Positions 6,712 through 12,383 of a DNA stretch of 46,350 nt are shown here, one piece after another. The DNA comes from a virus. Both the position numbers and the translations under genes were made by a program. The notes below the pieces were generated by a model. That model searched no databases and was not told where the DNA came from. It worked only from the letters and a program-made list of their open reading frames with translations. The stretch spans positions 1 to 46,350 of IMG/VR virus record IMGVR_UViG_3300020147_000006; one strand, 5' to 3'. The number at the start of each line of letters is the position of its first letter. Positions within the stretch are counted from its first letter, which is position 1.

Positions 6712-6947
6712 AACGCAAAGAAGCTGAAGCCGCAGTCGATGCCATTTTCGCCGACTTGCGCGACCGACGTTTCCTGAAATGGCTCTTCGATCCGGACCCT
6801 GAAAACATGGGGCCGATCCTGCACAACAAGAACGGCGAACCGCTGATGGCGCTAGACCGAGGCGTTCAAGCCGAGATCCGCGAAGCATGGATCTCGATCC
6901 TTGTGGCAGGGGGGCGGGTCAGAGATGAGGGAGGGCACGCGAAATGA
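6708..6947 (+). CDS. hypothetical protein, 79 aa
   Basis: GTG start at 6708 overlapping the previous TGA (GTGA). The sequence is charged and soluble (MKRKEAEAAVDAIFADLRDR, then WLFDPDPENMGPILHNKNG). No family recognised. The 3' end holds copy 2 of junction repeat C. Confidence 0.65.
   Translation: MKRKEAEAAVDAIFADLRDRRFLKWLFDPDPENMGPILHNKNGEPLMALDRGVQAEIREAWISILVAGGRVRDEGGHAK
6906..6922 (+). repeat. gene-end repeat C, copy 2
   Basis: Exact copy of the 17-mer at 6673-6689, 233 bp downstream. Confidence 0.85.
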
Positions 6948-7090
6948 GCATCGAAATCGTGAGGATCACCGCGATCTGCATTTTTGCGTGCGTCGCCGTG
7001 GCGTCAATGGCTGCGTGCGAAGCTGACCAAGGTCGGGGTCGCACGAGTGTCGCGATTGCGAAACTGAAATGCGAGGCTCCCAATGAGTGA
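6944..7090 (+). CDS. short exported or membrane-anchored peptide, 48 aa
   Basis: 48-codon frame with ATG overlapping the preceding TGA (ATGA). The N-terminus MSIEIVRITAICIFACVAVA followed by SMAAC looks like a signal sequence with a possible lipobox-like cysteine near residue 25. The mature part is short and basic. Either a small lipoprotein or a single-span peptide. Ends inside the start of the next gene. Confidence 0.5.
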   Translation: MSIEIVRITAICIFACVAVASMAACEADQGRGRTSVAIAKLKCEAPNE

Positions 7091-7418
7091 GACAGACGCG
7101 GTTCATTCGACCGTACAGGATAACGGTTCGGTCATCGATCCGGTGTGCCGGTGGCAGCCGATAGAGACGGCACCGAAGGACGGGACGCCGATCCTCATTT
7201 GGCAGCCCGACAAAGCGGCGCGCTTCGCAAGCGACTTCGACGATCTGCGATACGCCATCGGGTACTGGCGTACTGATGGTCGCGAAAGCTGGGGGAACCG
7301 AAACAGTTCGGAAGTGTGCCCGACCCACTGGCAGCCATTGCCCCTCCCACCGCCTCCTGATGACCGAACCAACGCCCCCGTGGCGCAGTCCGTGAGTTTG
7401 AACGAGGACACCCCATGA
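7083..7418 (+). CDS. DUF551-like phage protein, 111 aa
   Basis: The core WQPIETAPKDGTPILIWQ, the later YAIGYWRTDG and PTHWQPLPLPPPPD are the defining pattern of the DUF551-type orphan proteins found in many temperate phages. No enzymatic role is established. The start overlaps the upstream peptide by 8 nt; the stop overlaps the next ATG. A truncated relative may be the gene split by the transposon (38024 to 34702), which has a similar KDGTWF...WAPLPE layout. Confidence 0.8.
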   Translation: MSETDAVHSTVQDNGSVIDPVCRWQPIETAPKDGTPILIWQPDKAARFASDFDDLRYAIGYWRTDGRESWGNRNSSEVCPTHWQPLPLPPPPDDRTNAPVAQSVSLNEDTP

Positions 7419-7813
7419 CTCGTCCCTACCCCGTGCCTGAGGCTAGACCGAAGCGCATCCAGCTTTCGCGCGCCAAGGGCTGGCGTCTGCCGCCCAACAC
7501 GGTGAAGGTCGATCGGACGACGGTCTTCGGAAACCCTTGGTCAGTGCGTGACGCCCGCGCGTGTGGCTACCACGGGACAGACACCGCACTCGCTAGCTGG
7601 TGCGTGAGCCTCTTCCGGGAATGGATCACCCGTCAGCGCGGCTCGCTCACGCCAATGCTGGAAAACAGCGATGCGAAGCTGGCGAAAATCGAAGAGCGCA
7701 TGCCGCTCCTTCGCGGCAAGAATCTGGCCTGCTGGTGCAAGCCCGGCGAACCCTGCCATGCCGACGTGCTGTTGGAAATCGCGAATGCCGTTCCTGAGAC
7801 TGGAGACGTGTGA
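7415..7813 (+). CDS. DUF4326 protein, 132 aa
   Basis: RIQLSRAKGWRLPPNTVKVD, then TVFGNPW and near the end LRGKNLACWCKPGEPCHADV are the diagnostic segments of DUF4326. The conserved Cys/His cluster (CWCKPGEPCHAD) may bind metal or form an active site, but the biochemical role of the family is not known to me. Overlaps the excisionase-like start (TGATG). Length is normal for the family. Confidence 0.85.
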   Translation: MTRPYPVPEARPKRIQLSRAKGWRLPPNTVKVDRTTVFGNPWSVRDARACGYHGTDTALASWCVSLFREWITRQRGSLTPMLENSDAKLAKIEERMPLLRGKNLACWCKPGEPCHADVLLEIANAVPETGDV

Positions 7814-8274
7814 TGACCGACCTCGAGCCGGATTTCCCGCTTGATGAGCTGGCGGAGCGGCACGGCTACACGCTTGCCATGTTACGCACAGAGCGCCGCA
7901 AGGGCCGGTTGAAGGTCTCCCGCATCGCGGGCAAGCTTCGCTCCACCGACTCAGCCATCCGGGAGATGCGCCGGCTATGCCAAGAAGAGCAAAAGGCCCT
8001 CGACTCCATCTCCGGCCCGCCCGCGCCGATCGAGCCCCCGTCTGGGTCATCCTCGACCGAGGAACGGAAACAAGCACGGGATGCGGCGAACGCGACGTTG
8101 AGGGCTCTGAAAGAGCGCTTGCGGCCTACCTCACCGACAAATACGAGCCGCCAAAAACACACGGCAAGCTCGCCCGAACGGCCATCGCCGATGTCGTCAA
8201 CGTCTATCTCAAAGAACGGGCGCCCAAAACTGCGCGTCCTGACTTCATCCTCGGCAACGCCACATCGGTCCTAG
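7813..8274 (+). CDS. excisionase-like HTH protein overlapping int
   Basis: 153 aa. Residues about 8-55 (LDELAERHGYTLAMLRTERR, KGRLKVSRIAGKLRSTDSAI) form a MerR/Xis-like winged helix, and its place directly before the integrase fits a recombination directionality factor. The frame continues for 298 nt inside int in another frame. Beyond residue 56 it is Ser/Thr/Pro/Arg-rich and may be disordered. The overlap is either true dual coding or a longer-than-functional tail. It would bias recombination toward excision. Confidence 0.6.
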   Translation: MTDLEPDFPLDELAERHGYTLAMLRTERRKGRLKVSRIAGKLRSTDSAIREMRRLCQEEQKALDSISGPPAPIEPPSGSSSTEERKQARDAANATLRALKERLRPTSPTNTSRQKHTASSPERPSPMSSTSISKNGRPKLRVLTSSSATPHRS

Positions 8275-9176
8275 CCTGGTGGGGCGACAAGACGCTGGCG
8301 GACATCCGCGCCAAATCCTGCGACGAATACGTAGCGTGGCGCACCGCTCAGAAACGAAAGCGCCGGCACGATGGCACCGTGTCGAAACAGACTGCCCGCC
8401 ACGAGCTCAAAATGCTGGCCACCGCAATCGGGTACTACCACAAGAATTACGGGCCATTGGATGCCATCCCGGCCCTGACGTTGCCGCCGGCGTCATCGCC
8501 GCGGGGCAATTACTGGCTGACGCGCAAGAAGGTGGCGGAGCGGCTGCGGGTGGCGCGGCGTCTGCCCAAGTGCAAGCACGTCGCTCGGCTGCTGATCACG
8601 GGCGTCTATTCCGGAACGCGCCCCGGCGCGACGAAGCGCATCCGGTGGATCCCGAGCGTCGATGGGGGATGGGTCGATCTCGAGAGCGAAACCCTGCACC
8701 GCCGCGGCGCGGACGAGATCGAGAGCAACAAGCGCCAGACCAAGGCGCGCATCCACCGCCGGCTGCTGCCGTGGCTGAAACGCTGGTACCATCAGGATAT
8801 GGTGGTGGGGGTGAAGCGGCGCGTGAGCAAGGGCAAGTCGCGCCACAAGGTGACGGAGCCCTGCACCTATCTGATCCACTACGGCGGCAAGCCGATCGGC
8901 AAGGTGCGCCGCGCGTGGGCCTCGGTGGCGATCGCCGCCGGACACGCGACCAAGGTCAGGCGGAACGGGAAAGACTATTGGAAGATCCCGGACGGGCCGC
9001 ACATCTGCCGCCATACTGCGGCGACCTGGCTGATGCAGTCGGGCGTTAAAACATCCGAGGCAGCCGGCTATCTGGGCATGAGCGAGAAGACCTTGCTGGA
9101 GGTCTATGGGCATCATCACCCGGACTTTCAGCAGCACGCCGCAAGTCACGATGGCAAGAAGAGAAAGACGCAGTGA
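7977..9176 (+). CDS. int: tyrosine-family site-specific integrase
   Basis: 399 aa. N-terminal MPRRAKGPRLHLRPARADRA and the following strand-rich region match alphaproteobacterial phage integrases; a core-binding helical domain follows (about 65-165). The catalytic domain shows R215 (YSGTR), a likely K256, H342-x-x-R345 (HICRH), H379 or H380 and nucleophile Y377 (LEVYGHH). All key residues are present. It should integrate and excise the phage at the attP immediately downstream. The start is inside the excisionase-like frame; GGGAG at about 7961 may serve as ribosome site. Confidence 0.92.
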   Translation: MPRRAKGPRLHLRPARADRAPVWVILDRGTETSTGCGERDVEGSERALAAYLTDKYEPPKTHGKLARTAIADVVNVYLKERAPKTARPDFILGNATSVLAWWGDKTLADIRAKSCDEYVAWRTAQKRKRRHDGTVSKQTARHELKMLATAIGYYHKNYGPLDAIPALTLPPASSPRGNYWLTRKKVAERLRVARRLPKCKHVARLLITGVYSGTRPGATKRIRWIPSVDGGWVDLESETLHRRGADEIESNKRQTKARIHRRLLPWLKRWYHQDMVVGVKRRVSKGKSRHKVTEPCTYLIHYGGKPIGKVRRAWASVAIAAGHATKVRRNGKDYWKIPDGPHICRHTAATWLMQSGVKTSEAAGYLGMSEKTLLEVYGHHHPDFQQHAASHDGKKRKTQ

Positions 9177-9210
9177 TGGAAGCCGTGCCGCACCTGCGAG
9201 AAACAGCCAT

Positions 9211-9231
9211 TCATGGGCGTATTCGTGGGCG
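9211..9231. repeat. candidate integrase arm-type sites, int side
   Basis: Two direct copies, TCATGGGCG (9211-9219) and TCGTGGGCG (9223-9231), 12 bp apart, lie between int and the attP core. Matching copies occur on the other side of the core at 9398-9417. Paired short repeats flanking a core are the usual layout of lambda-type integrase arm sites. Binding is inferred. Confidence 0.55.
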
Positions 9232-9267
9232 GACCGAAAAAGAGGACGACAGAACCGCAATGAACAT

Positions 9268-9312
9268 TGGCGATCCCGGCAGGATTCGAACCTGCGACCC
9301 CCTGCTTAGAAG
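9268..9312 (-). other. attP: attP core: 3' half of a tRNA-Arg(UCU) gene
   Basis: Read on the minus strand this 45-bp segment starts at a tRNA anticodon loop (CTTCTAA, anticodon TCT). It continues through the 3' anticodon stem, variable loop, the T arm with GGTTCGAATCC, acceptor strand and CCA end. The 5' half of a tRNA is absent and the bases before the loop cannot pair with the stem. It is therefore the attachment core that rebuilds the host tRNA-Arg after integration. It sits 91 bp after the int stop, the classical arrangement. Confidence 0.88.
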
Positions 9313-9397
9313 AAAGAGTATCCATCGGGTTTTAGGCGATTTCGGCGCGCCGCCGCCGCGATTCGTTGATGAGTCGTTTCCGCCGCGTTCACCCGAT

Positions 9398-9417
9398 GCG
9401 TGGGCGTTTCATGGGCG
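9398..9417. repeat. candidate integrase arm-type sites, distal side
   Basis: GCGTGGGCG (9398-9406) and TCATGGGCG (9409-9417), 11 bp apart and in the same orientation as the pair at 9211-9231. Together they bracket the attP core. Confidence 0.5.
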
Positions 9418-9426
9418 GGTGTCGCC

Positions 9427-9585
9427 ATGTGCACCCTGACCGCTGCCCTGCTCACCGCAGGCTTGCTTGGTATCGTCGTCGTCCTCGGCATCTGGGACCA
9501 TCGCCGGCGACGGCAGGAGTGGGACAACGCCTCCGACGCAGAGCGCGCGGAGATCGAAGAGGACGAGGAGAACAGGCAATGGTGA
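9427..9585 (+). CDS. single-span membrane protein, 52 aa
   Basis: 52 aa: MCTLTAALLTAGLLGIVVVL forms one transmembrane helix, followed by WDHRRRRQEW and a very acidic tail (ERAEIEEDEENRQW). Positive charges after the helix put the tail in the cytoplasm. An upstream GTG at 9400 is possible but overlaps a candidate arm site. The stop lies inside the start of the next gene (ATGGTGA). Function unknown. Confidence 0.55.
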   Translation: MCTLTAALLTAGLLGIVVVLGIWDHRRRRQEWDNASDAERAEIEEDEENRQW

Positions 9586-9968
9586 GGACCACCGAACTCA
9601 TCGAAATGCAGTGCGGGACGTGCGGCGTCTGGCACGCAATCCCGAAAGCAATGCGCGACAGCTGCAAAGAGGAAGGCGGCTACTGGCACTGCCCGAATGG
9701 GCACCAGCGCGGCTATCGTGAGGGCCTGCACGAGCGGGAGGCGCTTCGGCGGGAGCGGGACAAGCTCAAGCAGGACGCTGCCCGGCTGGAGCAAGAGCGC
9801 GAGGAAGCTCTTAAGGAGGCCCGTGCGATGAAGGACAAATACCTAAAGGTCCAGAAGCGCGCCGCGGCCGGCGTCTGCCCGTGCTGCAACCGGACATTCA
9901 CCAACGTCCAGCGGCACATGAAGACGAAGCACCCGAACGTGGTGCCTCTTGAGCAGAAGAAAGTTTAA
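9579..9968 (+). CDS. zinc-finger and coiled-coil protein, 129 aa
   Basis: An N-terminal zinc-ribbon-like part (MQCGTCGVWHAIP and HCPNGH) is followed by a long charged coiled coil (about residues 48-90, LHEREALRRERDKLKQDAAR type). The C-terminus has a classic C2H2 finger: CPCCNRTFTNVQRHMKTKH. This suggests a nucleic-acid-binding protein. Translation is probably coupled to the membrane protein before it. It lies beyond attP, so in a prophage it would be separated from the early operon. Confidence 0.75.
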   Translation: MVRTTELIEMQCGTCGVWHAIPKAMRDSCKEEGGYWHCPNGHQRGYREGLHEREALRRERDKLKQDAARLEQEREEALKEARAMKDKYLKVQKRAAAGVCPCCNRTFTNVQRHMKTKHPNVVPLEQKKV

Positions 9969-10014
9969 TCTGACCCCAGCTAACCCGGATATATAGGAGA
10001 GGGAGCGGCGCGCG

Positions 10015-10218
10015 ATGGAGCTATCGAAAATAGAAGTTAAGCCCGGCGTCGGAGACTCCATCGTCGCGGAGCTGCGCGCTGACGTGGCGTTAGGAGACAG
10101 AGGGTATTGGCTCGTGATCGGCGGGTGGGCCGGTACTGAGCCTGAGGCGCGGGCTCAGATTGAAGCCGCCTTGCAGGCATTGAACCTAGACGCCGACAAG
10201 ATCGCAAATGCGATCTAG
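10015..10218 (+). CDS. hypothetical protein, 67 aa
   Basis: ATG 10015 preceded by AGGAGAGGGAG, an excellent ribosome site. The sequence alternates beta-like segments (GYWLVIGGWAG) with a helix (EARAQIEAALQALNL), a small alpha/beta fold. No family recognised. Upstream GGATATATAGG could include a -10-like element but no clear -35 is seen. Confidence 0.6.
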   Translation: MELSKIEVKPGVGDSIVAELRADVALGDRGYWLVIGGWAGTEPEARAQIEAALQALNLDADKIANAI

Positions 10219-10283
10219 ACGTCAGAATAGCGCCCACTCGTGCACATCCGGCCTGTGCTAGAGAGAGCCCGCAAAGAGAAACC

Positions 10284-10499
10284 GTGAAGGAATCGATGAT
10301 GCATCCCGACGATTCTGTCGTGATCTACTCCGATGGACGCCCGAGTTTAACCCGGCGCGATTGTACCGTAGACAATTATACGACGATGCGGCGCGAGTAT
10401 CTGAGCGTTGACGGCCAGGTGACATCATCGATGTCTGCTGCAGCTGTGATGGCCAAATATGGTCCTCCTCAGCTTCCGTGGGGAACATACAAAAAGTAA
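10284..10499 (+). CDS. hypothetical protein, 71 aa
   Basis: 71 aa from GTG 10284, or 67 aa from ATG 10296. Soluble, mixed composition (MMHPDDSVVIYSDGRPSLTR near the start). Its stop is only 5 nt from the stop of the convergent late-arm gene at 10505, so this is where the early and late arms meet. No obvious terminator separates them. Function unknown. Confidence 0.5.
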   Translation: MKESMMHPDDSVVIYSDGRPSLTRRDCTVDNYTTMRREYLSVDGQVTSSMSAAAVMAKYGPPQLPWGTYKK

Positions 10500-10504
10500 G
10501 GCGC

Positions 10505-10957
10505 TCAGAACAGCCACGGATGCGCCATCTGCGGCTGCGGCTTCGCCCGCTTCCGCCGGATCACCGGCGTCACCTTTCGGACCGGATACGGGATCGCCAC
10601 CACGACGGTTTCCGGCTCGCGCGCCTGTGCCGCCGTGAGCTTCTGCGACAGCCCTTCCTGATACATTCGCGCTGCGAACAGCTCCGCCCGGCTCTGCTCG
10701 AGCGCCGCCGCAAGGTCGATCCTGGCCTTGTTCGCGTCCTCGGCCCACGACTGCCAGTCGCGCCAGCGTGACGCTGCCAGCGCCGCCGCGTCGGTCTTGA
10801 CCGACAACGCAGCCTTGGTATCGAACAACTCCACCTGGCAGAAGGCGAGATCGTCGGCCGCGTTCACGGACTCGACCATGGACGGCCACAGCGCCGCGCC
10901 GAATCCGGCCGCAATCAGCAGGACCACGCAGCCGACGAGATAGGGCCAATCGTGCAC
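10505..10957 (-). CDS. membrane-anchored coiled-coil protein, end of lysis cassette
   Basis: 150 aa, GTG start at 10957. One N-terminal transmembrane helix (WPYLVGCVVLLIAAGFGAAL) is followed by a long helical periplasmic part rich in Ala/Glu/Lys and a basic Pro-rich tail (PVIRRKRAKPQPQMAHPWLF). The layout resembles Rz-type inner-membrane spanins, but a clearer spanin pair is present upstream, so the role is open: second spanin, holin partner or virion protein. Last gene of the late arm. Confidence 0.6.
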   Translation of the reverse strand: MHDWPYLVGCVVLLIAAGFGAALWPSMVESVNAADDLAFCQVELFDTKAALSVKTDAAALAASRWRDWQSWAEDANKARIDLAAALEQSRAELFAARMYQEGLSQKLTAAQAREPETVVVAIPYPVRKVTPVIRRKRAKPQPQMAHPWLF

Positions 10958-10961
10958 AGGA

Positions 10962-11051
10962 TCAGACCGGCGGGAACACGACGTAGTAGGCCACGCTGCC
11001 TATGGCCAGGCCGACCATCGACCACAGGTAGGCCGAGAACCGCGCCCTCAT
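10962..11051 (-). CDS. tiny membrane peptide, 29 aa
   Basis: MRARFSAYLWSMVGLAIGSV plus AYYVVFPPV: two basic residues, then one transmembrane helix. The ATG overlaps the stop of the preceding gene (ATGA) and it ends 4 nt before the next start. Position among lysis genes suggests a holin-related or pinholin-like peptide, which is inference only. Confidence 0.5.
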   Translation of the reverse strand: MRARFSAYLWSMVGLAIGSVAYYVVFPPV

Positions 11052-11299
11052 CTGGTGAGCCCGCGGATCAGTTCGGCGAGCGCGGGAAATTTGTCCTGCG
11101 CCAGCACGTAGATCGATCCCAGGATGGCCAGGATGGCCCGTTCGTGCAGCGTCAGGCGTTCGCTGTGGCCGTCGATCTGCTCCCCGTGATCCTCCGACTT
11201 CACCTCGAGCGTCGTGAGCCGGTTTTCCAGCTCCTTCGTCGAATGATCGGGATGGGAAGTGTTGGGCGAGGTTTGCCAGCGTGGCGGAGTCCAGTTCAT
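11048..11299 (-). CDS. XhlA/holin-associated-like membrane protein, possible frameshift at N-terminus
   Basis: The frame encodes 83 aa: a helical charged part (KELENRLTTLEVKSEDHGEQ, IDGHSERLTLHER) and a C-terminal hydrophobic helix (AILAILGSIYVLAQDKFPAL). This is the layout of haemolysin XhlA-like proteins that work with holins. The first 25 residues look unnatural. A better start (MAYELDSATLANLAQHFP, ATG 11306, ribosome site GGCAGGA) is in the neighbouring frame, so a one-base shift near 11250 may have split the true N-terminus. Confidence 0.55.
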   Translation of the reverse strand: MNWTPPRWQTSPNTSHPDHSTKELENRLTTLEVKSEDHGEQIDGHSERLTLHERAILAILGSIYVLAQDKFPALAELIRGLTR

Positions 11300-11318
11300 A
11301 GGCCATCGTCCTGCCTCT

Positions 11319-11546
11319 TCAGCTCTTGGCTGCGTTTTCACCGGGCTTGCAGCCCCAGTTTACGCGTGCACCGTTGTCGCCTTCGATGTCGGAAGCCGTC
11401 TTTTCGGTGAGCACGTCGGACTTCGAAACGGTCTTGTGGCGCCAGTCCGTGCACAGCTCGTCAGCAGTCGCGACAATATAGCTTGCGCACCCGTTCAGGA
11501 GCGCCAGGCTGGCGAGCGCGATCGAACACTTGAGCATTTTTCGCAT
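11319..11546 (-). CDS. outer-membrane spanin (Rz1-like lipoprotein)
   Basis: 75 aa. The signal sequence MRKMLKCSIALASLALLNGC ends in a lipobox with Cys20, so the mature protein is an outer-membrane lipoprotein. The short mature part contains two further cysteines (ELCTDW and WGCK). It overlaps the i-spanin gene by 86 nt in another frame, the typical Rz/Rz1 arrangement. Together they would fuse inner and outer membrane at the final stage of lysis. Confidence 0.75.
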   Translation of the reverse strand: MRKMLKCSIALASLALLNGCASYIVATADELCTDWRHKTVSKSDVLTEKTASDIEGDNGARVNWGCKPGENAAKS

Positions 11547-11703
11547 TGATCTTTTTCCCTTCCTGCTTGGAGGCCTCGAGCACTTTGGCCTTGCCGCGGC
11601 TTTGCTGGTCCAACGCGAAAATACCGAGAAACACGAGCACGGCCCCGACGCCGGCCGCGATGCGGCCGAGCTTCGTTGCGAGAAACGTGAGGATCATCGT
11701 CAT
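11461..11703 (-). CDS. inner-membrane spanin (Rz-like)
   Basis: 80 aa from ATG 11703, which overlaps the endolysin stop (ATGA). An N-terminal transmembrane helix (LGRIAAGVGAVLVFLGIFAL) is followed by a charged periplasmic helix (DQQSRGKAKVLEASKQEGKK). The overlapping o-spanin in the +1 frame supports the assignment. Shorter than lambda Rz but typical of compact alphaproteobacterial phages. Confidence 0.7.
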   Translation of the reverse strand: MTMILTFLATKLGRIAAGVGAVLVFLGIFALDQQSRGKAKVLEASKQEGKKINAKNAQVFDRARQPGAPERVRKLYCRDC

Positions 11704-12353
11704 GACGATTGCTCCTGCTTGGGCCAGAAGTAGAGCGCGGCCAGCACGGCGATCAGCAGAACGACCATGAGGGGGTTCTGCCATGACCACGACGCGAGGC
11801 CGGACAGCGTTTCGCCGAAGCCTCTCCACCCTGAAAACCACGACAGGTCAGGGGGACTCGGGAGGGACGGGGCTGGTGCTGGCGTGGAACTGGCCGCGGT
11901 GCCGGCCGTCATACCTGTCATCGTCAGCACCGGCTTGGACGTCACGACCTTGGAGACGCCCTCCTTCACTTTCGCCATGACGCCGATTCCGCTGGCCGGG
12001 TAAGCCGTGCGCGACAGCTCGAAGTGTGGCGTATCTCGTTGTTTCCAGTCCCCGCCCCAATCGATCGGGACGTTGCACTCCTTCGCCACCGCCTTCATCG
12101 CGGCCGCGATCTTATCCATGTCCGGGATGTCATAGCGGGCGTCCGGGTCCACCACATCGACCGCATGGCCCGTCAAATGCCTGCTGTTCAGCGTCCAGGA
12201 CTTGCCGGCCGCGACAAGCTGCTTCTGCCGGGTGAGGTTGCGCAGCCCTTCCGTCACGATGAAGGGTTCGCGCTCCGCGGCCAGCTTCACCACCCGAACC
12301 AGGTCCGGATGCACGCCTTCGAGGTTCGTCAATGATCGTGCGTTGAGGGTCAT
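11700..12353 (-). CDS. M15-family endolysin with C-terminal membrane anchor
   Basis: 217 aa. Zinc ligands of the M15 peptidase fold are visible: SRHLTGHAVDVVD with H59 and D66, and TPHFEL with H110. This is the VanY/L-Ala-D-Glu peptidase type, which cuts peptidoglycan stem peptides. A Pro/Ser-rich linker (about 152-170) leads to a C-terminal hydrophobic helix (PLMVVLLIAVLAALYFW) and a charged end. It may therefore be held in the inner membrane until the holin acts, like other anchored endolysins (inference). Followed directly by the spanin genes. Confidence 0.85.
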   Translation of the reverse strand: MTLNARSLTNLEGVHPDLVRVVKLAAEREPFIVTEGLRNLTRQKQLVAAGKSWTLNSRHLTGHAVDVVDPDARYDIPDMDKIAAAMKAVAKECNVPIDWGGDWKQRDTPHFELSRTAYPASGIGVMAKVKEGVSKVVTSKPVLTMTGMTAGTAASSTPAPAPSLPSPPDLSWFSGWRGFGETLSGLASWSWQNPLMVVLLIAVLAALYFWPKQEQSS

Positions 12354-12383
12354 GATTCATCTGTCCTGCGGATACGCAGCACA

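Noticed and set aside
5273-6922. A CRISPR array or tandem repeat locus
   Set aside because: The repeats come in unlike pairs at gene junctions with coding DNA between them, not as regular repeat-spacer units.
9268-9312. A functional tRNA gene
   Set aside because: Only the 3' half of a tRNA is present; D arm, 5' acceptor strand and 5' anticodon stem are missing.
9106-9439. Two overlapping small reading frames containing the peptide GDPGRIRTCDPL
   Set aside because: This peptide is the well-known translation artefact of the complement of a tRNA T arm. The DNA is the attP core, not a gene.
10478-10943. Plus-strand frames through the lysis region
   Set aside because: They have shadow composition and no ribosome sites; the minus-strand membrane-anchored protein explains the sequence.
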